64,000 nt of DNA from Notolepis coatsorum (Eukaryota; Chordata; Actinopteri; Aulopiformes; Paralepididae), in assembly GCA_963971535.1 (NCBI GenBank), contig OZ020592.1, forward strand, positions 126,870,888-126,934,887. Reading direction: 5' to 3'. Under the pieces are notes generated by a model. That model was not told the DNA's origin and made no database searches. It worked only from the letters and a program-made list of their open reading frames with translations. Shown here one piece after another: positions 21,661-31,656 of this stretch. How positions within the stretch are numbered: the stretch's first letter is position 1; each line of letters begins with the position of its first letter. The translations under genes and the position numbers were made by a program.

Positions 21661-22938
21661 AAGAGGACGGGGAACATGGGGAATCACATCCGGAGACCTG
21701 GCCGGGAGCTCTGGAAATGTACGATCATATGAAAGATAAAAATTCAAATAAAATGTTGGACAATAATAGGGACATTGGAGAACCCCCACAGGGGATATCT
21801 CCGTCGTTATAGGAGGGGCCCTCTCCAGGAGAGCCTTACCCCTCCAACCCGCCAACGGGGGTTAAAAAGAATTACCTGGGAAGTGCCAATTGTCTTTAGT
21901 CTTCTTTTATATTATTTCTTCAGAGTTATGTTAGAATAGCAGTTGCTTTAAATGTGCACATGGACAAATATGAAGGACAAGAATTCAAAATGTTGGACAT
22001 GAAGAGAGGCTTGGAGAATCTCCTTTGGGGGTATCTCCGTCTCTGGGGGGTGTGGCTTCTCCAGTGGGAGGGCTGATCCCCCCCCCCAAACCGCCAACCG
22101 GGGAAAGAGTGCGAAACATATAACCATTTATATTCAATACATTTTTCCTTATGGTGTTGTTAGTTTATTTTCATAAATGTATGCGGTGATGTCGGTGACA
22201 TGGGAGGTACAGAGGTGGGCAGGCTGGGTTCAGTGGGGGGGGGGTGTCGGGGGGAGGGGCCATCGTTCCGGCGGTTCGACCCGGGGGAGGGGGGGCCCTG
22301 CGTGTTGTGGGATTGGTGTGGGGTTTCCTGGGGTCCTCGGCCGCCGTGGCCGGGCGGTCTGGTCACCGGGCCGGGGGGACACCAGGCTTTGGGTCGCGGG
22401 GCCATTGAGGCGTGGTGCTTAGGCCTTCTGCGGATCTGGGCTTGGGGCTCTCGTGGGCCGGGGGCCTGGCGGTCGGGCGGGGGCGGGTGGGGGCTCTGGG
22501 TGCTTGGCTCCGCGCATGGTGGACCAGGATATGGGGGTGTTCTGTCTCTCGGGGAGGAGGGCAGGAGGGAGGGGTTTCTCTCAGGGGGATCAGAGCGGCT
22601 GGGCTTTGCCCGGCGGGGCCCTGTGTGTTGGGGGATCGATGGGCGTGGGGTGAGGCTCTCGGGGGCATGGGAAATAACGGGCTTGGCTCGGTGGGGGGGA
22701 GTCCCCTATCCTTTCCTCTACTGGGCCTGGCCCAGCCTGGGATATGGGGGGCTCCAATGGGCTTAACTCGGGGGGGGGGGGGGGGGGGGTGTACAGGGGG
22801 TCTGGACGGCTGAACGAGGCCATATTCAAGGGACCCATGTCTGTATGTTGTTATGTTATGGATGTCACTGTAAATATTGTGTTGTATGTCTATAAATGTT
22901 AAATAAAAATGTAAGTTTAAAAAAAAAAAATTGCGACA

Positions 22939-23175
22939 TTATCCGAATCGCGCCAAACCCAAAGCTCTTTGAATTTCGACAAAAGTGTAAAGCGTCCACA
23001 TGAGCACCATATGAAATCATATAATACAGATTCTCTTCAGATATTATTGTTGTGGTGGATGGTGTACAGTCAACAACTGACCATGAAAATGGTATACAGT
23101 CACCAACTGACCAATTGAAGATGGGAGGTAATGTTCTATTGCCTGGCATTTTTCATAACTAAAATGGTGGTAAAT
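22939..23175. other. Unassigned sequence
   Basis: This is the target sequence of the retroposon and the lead-in to the SINE-derived array. It contains two imperfect copies of gtatacagtcaacaactgac. No gene is seen. Confidence 0.4.
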
Positions 23176-25845
23176 AAAAGGAGGTAGAGCAGGTTGTCTG
23201 GTAATCAGAAGGTTAGGGTTAGACAGTGTCTCAGGAGGTAGAGCAGTCATCTGGTAATCAGAAGGTTAGGGTTAGACAGTGTCTCAGGAGGTAGAGCAGG
23301 TCGTCTGGTAATCAGAAGGTTAGGGTTAGACAGTGTCTCAGGAGGTAGAGCAGTCATCTGGTAATCAGAAGGTTAGGGTTAGACAGTGTCTCAGGAGGTA
23401 GAGCAGGTCGTCTGGTAATCAGAAGGTTAGGGTTAGACAGTGTCTCAGGAGGTAGAGCAGGTCGTCTGGTAATCAGAAGGTTAGGGTTAGACAGTGTCTC
23501 AGGAGGTAGAGCAGTCATCTGGTAATCAGAAGGTTAGGGTTAGACAGTGACTCAGGAGGTAGAGCAGGTTGTCTGGTAATCAGGAGGTTAGGGTTAGACA
23601 GTGACTCAGGAGGTAGAGCAGGTTGTCTGGTAATCAGAAGGTTAGGGTTAGACAGTGGCTCAGGAGGTAGAGTGGTCGTCTGGTAATCAGAAGGTTAGTG
23701 TTAGACAGTGTCTCAGGAGGTAGAGCGGTCGTCTTGTAATCAGAAGGTTAGGGTTAGACAGTGTCTCAGGAGGTAGAGCGGTCGTCTGGTAATTAGGAGG
23801 TTAGGGTTAGACAGTGTCTCAGGAGGTAGAGCGGTCGTCTGGTAATCAGAAGGTTAGGGTTAGACAGTGTCTCAGGAGGTAGAGCAGGTCGTCTGGTAAT
23901 CAGAAGGTTAGTGTTAGACAGTGTCTCAGGAGGTAGAGCGGTCGTCTGGTAATCAGAAGGTTAGGGTTAGACAGTGTCTCAGGAGGTAGAGCAGGTCGTC
24001 TGGTAATCAGAAGGTTAGGGTTAGACAGTGACTCAGGAGGTAGAGCAGGTTGTCTGGTAATCAGAAGGTTAGGGTTAGACAGTGGCTCAGGAGGTAGAGC
24101 TGGTCGTCTGGTAATCAAGAGGTTAGGGTTAGACAGTGTCTCAGGAGGTAGAGCAGGTTGTCTGGTAATCAGAAGGTTAGGGTTAGACAGTGGCTCAGGA
24201 GGTAGAGTGGTCATCTTGTAATCAGAAGGTTAGGGTTAGACAGTGTCTCAGGAGGTAGAGCGGTCATCTGGTAATCTGAAGGTTAGGGTTAGACAGTGTC
24301 TCAGGAGGTAGAGCGGTTGTCTGGTAATCAAGAGGTTAGGGTTAGACAGTGTCTCAGGAGGTAGAGCAGGTCGTCTGGTAATCAGAAGGTTAGGGTTAGA
24401 CAGTGTCTCAGGAGGTAGAGCAGGTCGTCTGGTAATCAGAAGGTTAGGGTTAGACAGTGTCTCAGGAGGTAGAGCAGGTCGTCTGGTAATCAGAAGGTTA
24501 GGGTTAGACAGTGTCTCAGGAGGTAGAGCAGGTTGTCTGGTAATCAGAAGGTTAGGGTTAGACAGTGTCTCAGGAGGTAGAGTGGTCGTCTTGTAATCAG
24601 AAGGTTAGTGTTAGACAGTGTCTCAGGAGGTAGAGCAGGTCGTCTGGTAATCAGAAGGTTAGGGTTAGACAGTGTCTCAGGAGGTAGAGCAGGTCGTCTG
24701 GTAATCAGAAGGTTAGGGTTAGACAGTGTCTCAGGAGGTAGAGTGGTCGTCTTGTAATCAGAAGGTTAGGGTTAGACAGTGTCTCAGGAGGTAGAGCGGT
24801 CGTCTGGTAATCAGAAGGTTAGGGTTAGACAGTGTCTCAGGAGGTAGAGCGGTCGTCTGGTAATTAGGAGGTTAGGGTTAGACAGTGGCTCAGGAGGTAG
24901 AGCAGGTCGTCTGGTAATCAGAAGGTTAGTGTTAGACAGTGTCTCAGGAGGTAGAGCGGTCGTCTGGTAATCAGAAGGTTAGGGTTAGACAGTGTCTCAG
25001 GAGGTAGAGCAGGTCGTCTGGTAATCAGAAGGTTAGGGTTAGACAGTGACTCAGGAGGTAGAGCAGGTTGTCTGGTAATCAGAAGGTTAGGGTTAGACAG
25101 TGGCTCAGGAGGTAGAGCTGGTCGTCTGGTAATCAAGAGGTTAGGGTTAGACAGTGTCTCAGGAGGTAGAGCAGGTTGTCTGGTAATCAGAAGGTTAGGG
25201 TTAGACAGTGGCTCAGGAGGTAGAGTGGTCATCTTGTAATCAGAAGGTTAGGGTTAGACAGTGTCTCAGGAGGTAGAGCGGTTGTCTGGTAATCAAGAGG
25301 TTAGGGTTAGACAGTGTCTCAGGAGGTAGAGCAGGTCGTCTGGTAATCAGAAGGTTAGGGTTAGACAGTGTCTCAGGAGGTAGAGCAGGTTGTCTGGTAA
25401 TCAGAAGGTTAGGGTTAGACAGTGTCTCAGGAGGTAGAGCAGGTCGTCTGGTAATCAGAAGGTTAGTGTTAGACAGTGTCTCAGGAGGTAGAGTGGTCGT
25501 CTTGTAATCAGAAGGTTAGGGTTAGACAGTGTCTCAGGAGGTAGAGTGGTCGTCTTGTAATCAGGAGGTTAGGGTTAGACAGTGTCTCAGGAGGTAGAGC
25601 AGGTCGTCTGGTAATCAGAAGGTTAGGGTTAGACAGTGACTCAGGAGGTAGAGCGGTCGCCTGGTAATCAGAAGGTTAGGGTTAGACAGTGTCTCAGGAG
25701 GTAGAGCAGGTCGTCTGGTAATCAGAAGGTTAGGGTTAGACAGTGTCTCAGGAGGTAAAGCAGTCATCTGGTAATCAGAAGGTTAGGGTTAGACAGTGTC
25801 TCAGGAGGTAGAGCGGTCGTCTGGTAATCAGAAGGTTAGGGTTAG
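23176..25845 (+). repeat. Minisatellite built from a tRNA-derived SINE head, about 50 copies of 52-54 bp
   Basis: The unit is gtctcaggaggtagagcagg, tcgtctggtaatcagaaggt and tagggttagacagt. The first two thirds equal the 5' tRNA-like part of the intact SINE at 25846-26078. Some units keep the A-box form tggctcaggaggtagagc. The last third, which contains ttagggttag, is not in the SINE. The stretch at about 23880-24230 is repeated almost exactly 1018 bp downstream (24898-25250), so whole blocks have been duplicated too. Confidence 0.9.
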
Positions 25846-26078
25846 ACCAGAGGTAGAGCTGGTCGTCTGGTAATCAGAAGGTTCCCGGTTCAATTCTGGT
25901 TCTTCCCGGCAGTGTATCGAAGTGTCCTTGAGCAAGACACGTGACTTAACCCCTAACAGCTACAAATGAGCAGGTCAACCTCCGCTGTCGGTGTGTGAAT
26001 GTGTGAGTGAATGGGTGAATAAATTGTAAAGCACTTTGGATAAAAGCAGTATATAAATGCAGTCCATTTACCATTTAA
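25846..26078 (+). mobile_element. tRNA-derived SINE
   Basis: The head, aggtagagctggtcgtctgg, leads into an identifiable B box (ggttcaattct). A conserved central segment follows, tgtccttgagcaagacacgt, found in several fish SINE families. The 3' part (gtaaagcactttggataaaa, then cagtatataaatgcagtcca) resembles L2-type LINE tails, which would let L2 machinery mobilise it. The array immediately to its left is derived from its head. Confidence 0.85.
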
Positions 26079-26767
26079 CATGTATGAGAGAATGTACAAA
26101 ATGCAACGAGTTGAGATAGTTTGATGGACAGCTTGCGATGAGAGGCAGCTGAACTATCTGGATAAGAGCTTTGAAGTAACTGAGTATTGTCTACAATCCC
26201 CAAGTTGAAAAGGACGGTCTATTAAGGCATTGGGCCTTTCAAGAGAGACTTCAACCTAAGATAATATAAGATACGATAAGATATTCCTTTATTGATCCCC
26301 TTGGGGAAATGTGTGCATCATAGCAGCGTGGGGGAAAGGGGAGGGGAGGTACAGGTATGGGCAGGGTAATAGTAGAAAAACAGGCCCAACTGCAGCCTAA
26401 GTTACAACTCAATTCACACCAAGACCCAAACACAGAGTATATCAATTGACATACATCACACATTTCTATCCACAATATAAAACAGGTGCCAACAGGTCAA
26501 ACTCTCAGCTCTCTCTTCCAACAAGTCAGACTAGGATAGGATAGGTAATGTAATGTAATGTAGGATAGGATAGGATGAGCTTTATTAATCCCCTTGGGGA
26601 AATTCGGTGACGTATACAGCGATAGCCTCAATATACAAATATTTCACAATCTTTACATTTGACAGTAATAATGGCACACATAAATTCAAAACAGCATGTA
26701 CATTTGTTGAAAACATGCAGACTACAGTATGTCTTGAGACAGCTCTATGCATAGTCCGCTGCAGATC
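26079..26767. repeat. Remnants of LINE 3' ends and short tandem motifs
   Basis: Two minus-oriented tails occur, tttattgatccccttgggga (about 26287) and tttattaatccccttgggga (about 26580). A partial copy of the ctctcttccaacaagtcaga minisatellite (about 26500-26530) matches the array at 28676, and gtaatgtaatgtaggatagg simple repeats follow. No gene is seen. Confidence 0.55.
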
Positions 26768-28017
26768 AACATCCATCATCCAATCTGGCTTCAGAACATC
26801 CCACTCCACTGACACATGCCTTCTCTATTTGAACGACCACATCAAACAAGAGGTGGACGTGGGCAAATACTGCGGCATGGTCATGCTGGACCTACAAAAG
26901 GCCTTCGACACTGTCAATCACACCATTCTGATTGACAAGCTAAAAGCAATTGGTTTTGATAGTCTATCAGTGAGCTGGATACAATCCTACCTGGAGGGGA
27001 GAGAACAGATGGTGGAGGTAAACGGTACCCTATCCCCCCCCCCTCACAGTAAACTGTGGTGTTCCACAAGGAAGCATACTAGGACCGCTACTATTCCTAA
27101 TTTATGCAAATGACATGTCGTCAGCTTGTGACTGCAACTTGTTCCTGTTTGCGGACGACTCAGCCCTGCTGGTCTCTGACAAGAACAAGTTACAGGTTGA
27201 AAAAGCCCTCAGCTCAGAACTAGGCAAAATCTGCATATGGCTCGCCGACAACAAACTATCATTACACATGGGCAAAACAGAGTCCATTCTCTTCGGTTCA
27301 AATAACAAACTCAGCAAGACCGACGGCTTCTCGGTTACAGTGGGTGACAATATTGTCACAAGGAAAGATGAAATTACCTACCTGGGTTCCATCCTAGAGG
27401 CTAATCTCTCCTGTGACAAAATGGCATCCAATGTAATAAAAAAGGTCAACCAACAAACTCGATTCTTGTACCGGATCTCCTCTCTGGTAAACAAGAATAC
27501 CCTGAAGACTCTGGCAGGAGCACTCATTCAAGGGTACTACGACTATGCGTGCACCTTATGGTACCAAAGCACCTCAAAGGCGCTAAAAACAAAATTACAA
27601 ACATCTCAAAACAAACTGGTCAGACTACTGCTTGACCTTACTCCTAGAACCCACCTCACCCCTGCCCACTTTGACAACCTAGGATGGCTTAGAGTAGACG
27701 ACAGAGTACAGAAACTTGCAATGGGCCTGGTCTACAAGATACACTACGCGACCAAGGTACCCATGTACATGTCAAAATACTTCCCAAAGGTCAGTGAATA
27801 CCACGATCACAACACCAGAGGGAGCTCCACAAATCATGTTAAACCCAGATTCGGCTCAAACAAGGGACTAAACACGTTTTGCAATTATGCCACATCAATG
27901 TGGAACGCCCTACCCAAAGCTGTAAAGGAATGTGAATCACTACCCACTTTCAAAAACACTCTCAAAGAACACCTACGGGAGACTGCAATTCGAAACTGGC
28001 CCCTACAAATGTCCTAA
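26768..28017 (+). pseudogene. LINE B reverse transcriptase and C-terminal domain
   Basis: Motifs, in order, are QSGFRTSHSTDTCLLYLND, MVMLDLQKAFDTVNHTIL, then a VPQGSILGPLLFLIYANDM block and LFLFADDSALLVSDKN (catalytic FADD), the ITYLGSILEANLSCDK thumb region and the typical C-terminal FCNYATSMWNALPKAVKECE. The frame breaks once at the C-run at about 27034-27043. This copy has ten C where the sister copy at 46197 has nine, so one extra base shifts the frame. From 27115 it is open to the natural stop at 28017. Confidence 0.85.
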
Positions 28018-28476
28018 CCCAGTTGTACAGTAAATTACCAAGTATGGCTTTGTCAGTATTCCAATGTACAGTGTACAGTGTGTGTCCCCCACCCAACCCC
28101 CCCCCCCCCCCCCCCTCCAATGTACAGCCCCCACCCACCCACCCAACCCCACCCCACCCACCCAACCTCCCCCAATGTACAGTTTCTACGTCAAATGTAT
28201 ACACTCTTTTTCTGGACACTTTTTGTATCACAAACAGTACTGTATTTACAAATCTGATATGTCATAAATGTATAGATGTAGCAGTACTGTCTATCTGTAT
28301 GTCATGTATGTCATATATGTTATGATGAATTGAAAATGGGGGACCCTGATGTAAACAAGACGAAAGTCTTTCTCTGGTCCGCATCCCCTTAACAATTGTA
28401 TGTATTGAGCTGTACTGTACTGTACCCATTCTGCAATCTGTTAATAAACTTTTCAATCAATCAATCAATCAATCAA
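26768..28476 (+). mobile_element. LINE family B (L2/CR1-like), 5'-truncated, nearly intact RT
   Basis: The copy starts inside the reverse transcriptase, runs through the ORF end at 28017 and a C-rich 3' UTR, and finishes with the (atca)n tail at 28453-28476. It is the longest of five family members in this window; the others are at 7899, 45830, 48098 and, inverted, 61604. The same minisatellite motif occurs on both sides (about 26500 and 28676), suggesting insertion into that array. Confidence 0.85.
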
Positions 28477-28675
28477 CAAGGCTCTACCAGGGTAGTGCGT
28501 CGGCGCGATTCGGAGGGAGGGGGAGGGGTTGGGAAAGTTTTACCCTAGTCCACAGTTGCAGTAGGGGGAGGGGTGTGGGCTCTAGCTACAGTTGCCGCTA
28601 GCTAGGGGAATGGGGGTTGGGAAGGTGAGACGGCCATGCCCCCCCCCCCTTGCCTGCATATTAATATTAAGACTA
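28477..28675. other. Unassigned GC-rich sequence
   Basis: Contains gggaggggttgggaaagttt-type G-rich words and a C-run at 28637. No frame or transposon end is recognised. Confidence 0.4.
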
Positions 28676-28870
28676 TCAGCTCTCTCTGCCAACAGGTCAA
28701 ACTCCCAGCTCTCTCTTCCAACAGGTCAGACTATCAGCTCTCTCTTCCAACAGGTCAGACTCCCAGCTCTCTCTTCCAATAGGTCATAATCTCAGCTCTC
28801 TTCCAACAGGTCAGACTCCCAGCTCTCTCTTCCAACAGGTCAGACTCCCAGCTCTCTTCCAACAGGTCAA
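28676..28870. repeat. Minisatellite, unit about 24-28 bp, about 8 copies
   Basis: The unit is agctctctcttccaacaggt plus cagactcc or cagactat. The same unit appears left of the LINE at about 26500. Confidence 0.85.
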
Positions 28871-28902
28871 TTACCCACTACTTTCTCTTTCTGTCTGTCA
28901 CA

Positions 28903-28972
28903 TTAACCCTTTCACTGCCACACGACAGAAGGTTAACCCTTTACTATCACACAACCGACGGTTGGTGTTGGT
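28903..28972. mobile_element. piggyBac-like miniature element, left part only
   Basis: TTAA is followed by CCCTTTCACTGCCACACGAC and the internal ttaaccctttactatcacac, ending at accgacggttgg with no right terminus. It is fused directly to a LINE fragment. Confidence 0.6.
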
Positions 28973-29728
28973 GTGAGTTGACCATGAGAGTGTTCCATCA
29001 AGTGTGACACCCAATAGCTTTGCCTCTCTAACTTGCTCAATAGCTGTTCCGTCTAAAGATATACTTAGCTTCACGTCTTTTCTTATAGCATGCTTGGATC
29101 CCAATATTAGGCTCTTGGTTTTTGAGATGTTTAACTTCAGCCTGTTTTCAGACACAGAAGTGGACACTAAGTTCAATTCTCTCTGAAGGACTTCATTAAG
29201 CTCTTCTGTCTTGTCTGATGATGCATACATTGTAGTATCATCGGCGTATATATACAATACCCATGGCAAATCATTTGTAAAAATGGAGTAGAAGAGGGGC
29301 CCCAGGCAGCTTCCCTGTGGAATTCCACACTGTAGGGATTTAAAGTTGGACAGTGTACCATTAAACACAACACATTGCTGTCTATTACATAGATAGCTTT
29401 TTATCCAGTTAACAGCTGCAGTTCTGAATAAATGAAAAAAGATCCATATGCAGTTAGTTTGATGAGCAGCAACTCATGATCTGAGGTCAAAAGCTGCACT
29501 GAAATCCAGTAGTACAGTACCCTACCCACCATTCGCTTCCTGTAAATTTGTTGTAGCCAGTCATCTCTGTTAATTGTGTTAAAGCTGTACATGTAGAATA
29601 ACCCTCCTTATATGCATGTTGGAATTGAGAATTGATACTGTTTTCTGAGAGGTAATGCTGAATCTGTTTAAAAACAACACCTTCCATGATTTTGCTTAAA
29701 ACTGGCAAGATACTAATAGGTTGACTAT

Positions 29729-31203
29729 TTACATTTACATTTAGTCATTTAGCTGACACTTTTATCCAAAGCGACTTACAAGTTCTGTACGACAAGTCAT
29801 CAGGAAGGGCACAACTCTATCAGCTGAGTAACAATGTTCATCAAAGTGTTGAGTGCTACGGTGTAGGTTAGTTTATTAGGACAAGTGCATGACAGTAAGG
29901 TTAGTTAGGGTTAGATTTTTTTATTAAATTTTTTTTTATTAGATAATGGTTGAAGAAGTGCGTCTTTAGTCGACGGCGAAAGATTGGACGGGTTTCGGCT
30001 GTCCTAACTGGGGTGGGTAGTTCATTCCACCATTGTGGGGCAAGGACTGAGAAAAGGCGGCTTCTCCTTGATGATCCTCCCGGAGCTTGGATAGGAGTGG
30101 GTCTGAGACGGCCAGAAGATGCAGAGCGTAGGGGTCTTGACTCTTGAGGGTGTGTAGTTAGAGACCATTGACCGGAGGTAGGCGGGAGCGGTTCCCTTTG
30201 CCGCACGGTATGCTAGGTCGAGGGCCTTGAAGCGGATTCGTGCAGCTGTCAGGATCTGAACTTTTTGGACATTTATCCCCTGGCACCATCGTGTGCTCAT
30301 CGGCGGTACTACGCCGTTCTGGACAATCTGTTGTTGTCTGCATGTATTTTCATTCTACTGTATCACAATGTTTACTCCCTGCCTGGCTGCCTATGTTCTT
30401 GTTCCCTGTGTGTATTCATATTCATGTTCCTGTCTAGTCCTAGTCTTCCCCGTGTTGTTATGTTACTATGTTTATTCCTGCCTGTTAGTTCAGTGTCTAG
30501 TCTCCTTCCCTTGTATTCATGTGTCCTACCTGTCAGCCCCCAGCTGTTCCTTGTCAATTGTAATTAGTCCTGTATATATTCATGCCGCCCCTGTCTTCCA
30601 GTGTCGCGTCATTGTTTTGTTGTTAGGTTTTTCCCGTCAGTACCCTTCCGTGCTGTGTGTATCTCCGTATCTCCTGTGTCAGTACCTTCCCGTATTTGTA
30701 GTCCATGTTTTCCAGCATTGCTGAGGTTTTGTTTTCCCCTGTAACGTGTGCCTGTTGGCTGTGCTCAGTAAACCTATTATTATTATCGGAACGTCGCCTC
30801 GTCTCTCTCACTCCATTTTGTCCTGCGATTGAATCCTACACCTCTCCTGAACTCCGAATCCTCACAGCAGCAATGGGGAGCCAGTGCAGGTCCCTAAGAA
30901 GTGGGGTGACATGGGCCGACTTTGGTAGGTTTGAGATCAGGCGGGCCGCTGCGTTCTGAATGAGTTGAAGAGGCTTGGTGGCAGTGGCCGGGAGGCCAGC
31001 GAGCAGTGCGTTGCAGTAGTCGAGGCGGGAGATGACTGTTGATTGGACGAGGAGTTGGGTGGCTTCTTTTGTCAGGAAGGGGCGGATCCTTCTGACGTTG
31101 CTCAGGAGGAATCTGCAGGTTCTGGTTGTCGCTGTGATGTGAGCAGAGAAGTTCAACTGGTCATCGAGGACAACACCAAGGTTCTTGGTGGTCGGGGACG
31201 CGG
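29729..31203 (-). mobile_element. L2-type LINE 3' part inserted in LINE C, itself carrying a solo LTR
   Basis: Its 3' end is at the left: the complement of acatttagtcatttagctga and ccaaagcgacttacaagttc is the classic fish L2 tail. Coding remnants include SVLAPQWWNELPTPVRT near 30000 and VSRLDYCNALLAGLPATATK at about 30980-31060, with AARLISNLPKSAHVTPLL. A solo LTR interrupts it at 30247-30866. It in turn interrupts LINE C, whose sequence continues on both sides. Confidence 0.8.
30242..30871. mobile_element. Solo LTR fossil (Gypsy-like)
   Basis: A 620-bp sequence (30247-30866) begins TGTCAGGATCTGAAC and ends CCGAATCCTCACA, giving TG...CA termini with short inverted ends. It is flanked by the 5-bp duplication GCAGC at 30242-30246 and 30867-30871. 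No internal region is attached, so it is a solo LTR. The duplication is intact, suggesting modest age. Confidence 0.75.
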
Positions 31204-31509
31204 TGCTCCATTAAAAGGCTGTGTAGCATTTTTTGGAAGTGGAATGACCTTAGCTATCTTCCACATTTGAGGAAAAACACCCTCACTTAGACATAGATAA
31301 AAAATATGACACAGTGGCTTTGCTACAATTCTGGCTGCTAGCTGGAGCAGTTTACCATCTAAATTCTAAGTTATCATGACCACAAGGTTTATCACACTGT
31401 ATGGACAAGAGAAGCTTTTCCATTTGCTCTAGATTTATATCCATAAAATCAAATTCAAATTTTTTTGTATGCATAATATGCTGCTTAATTATTGATTCAG
31501 ACAGCTTAC

Positions 31510-31613
31510 CATCCACTGGTCTCCACAGGTGCTCTCCTCTTCTCGAACTCCTCCCTCGTCACACTCGGTTTCTCGTAGGTGAGCTCCACCAGCTGGCGAG
31601 CCAAGTCCCCATC
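31510..31613 (-). CDS. cfap299: CFAP299 exon 2 (cilia- and flagella-associated protein 299)
   Basis: A 104-bp minus-strand exon with a pyrimidine-rich lead-in and acceptor (ctcctgcag before GATGGG) and a strong donor (GGATG before gtaagc). It encodes DGDLARQLVELTYEKPSVTR and EEFEKRRAPVETSG. This matches the vertebrate CFAP299 (C4orf22) segment that, as I recall it, reads LEDEELARQLVELGYRGTGE and KREEFEARKAA. Exon 1 at 47751-47855 ends in phase 0 with DLYYME, so the join gives YMEDGDLARQLVEL, as in the family. CFAP299 is a small ciliary/flagellar protein (about 230 residues in human) linked to spermatogenesis; biochemical function is unknown. The remaining exons are not visible and should lie left of the window, as this gene has very long introns in mammals. 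The donor lies 4 bp from LINE C. Confidence 0.85.
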
Positions 31614-31656
31614 CTGCAGGAGCGATGAGGAGGATCAGGCCACAGGAATGAGGAAG

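Larger units (their letters stand above)
19819..22938 (+). mobile_element. Full-length ORF1-only retroposon with poly(A) tail and target duplication
   Basis: An 8-bp direct repeat, TTGCGACA, lies at 19819-19826 and 22931-22938, bracketing 19827-22930. The element starts acttccggttttgagatgtg, carries an approximately 1.4-kb coding region with coiled-coil-like character, then a 178-bp tandem duplication, a long very GC-rich 3' UTR (22160-22830) and a poly(A) tail. No reverse transcriptase is present, so it must depend on another LINE, in the manner of half-LINE (HAL1-like) elements. A palindromic DNA insert (about 20509-20770) interrupts the ORF. Confidence 0.7.
28973..31505 (-). mobile_element. 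L2/CR1-like LINE C fragment, split by nested insertions
   Basis: The two LINE parts are 28973-29728 and 31204-31505. The right part encodes a minus-strand N-terminal RT lead-in with KKFEFDFMDINLEQMEKLLL and GVFPQMWKIAKVIP. The left part gives QPISILPVLSKIMEGVVFKQ, then the CGIPQGSCLGPLFYSIFTND block, YADDTTMYASSDKTEE (catalytic YADD) and EAKLLGVTLDGTLSW. It lacks a 3' end because it abuts the piggyBac-like remnant. A second frame break lies at about 29368-29500. The right boundary lies only about 4 bp inside the CFAP299 exon 2 splice donor. Confidence 0.75.

Noticed and set aside
31401-31628. Plus-strand frame across the CFAP299 exon 2 region
   Set aside because: The minus strand has splice sites and a family match; the plus-strand frame is its shadow.
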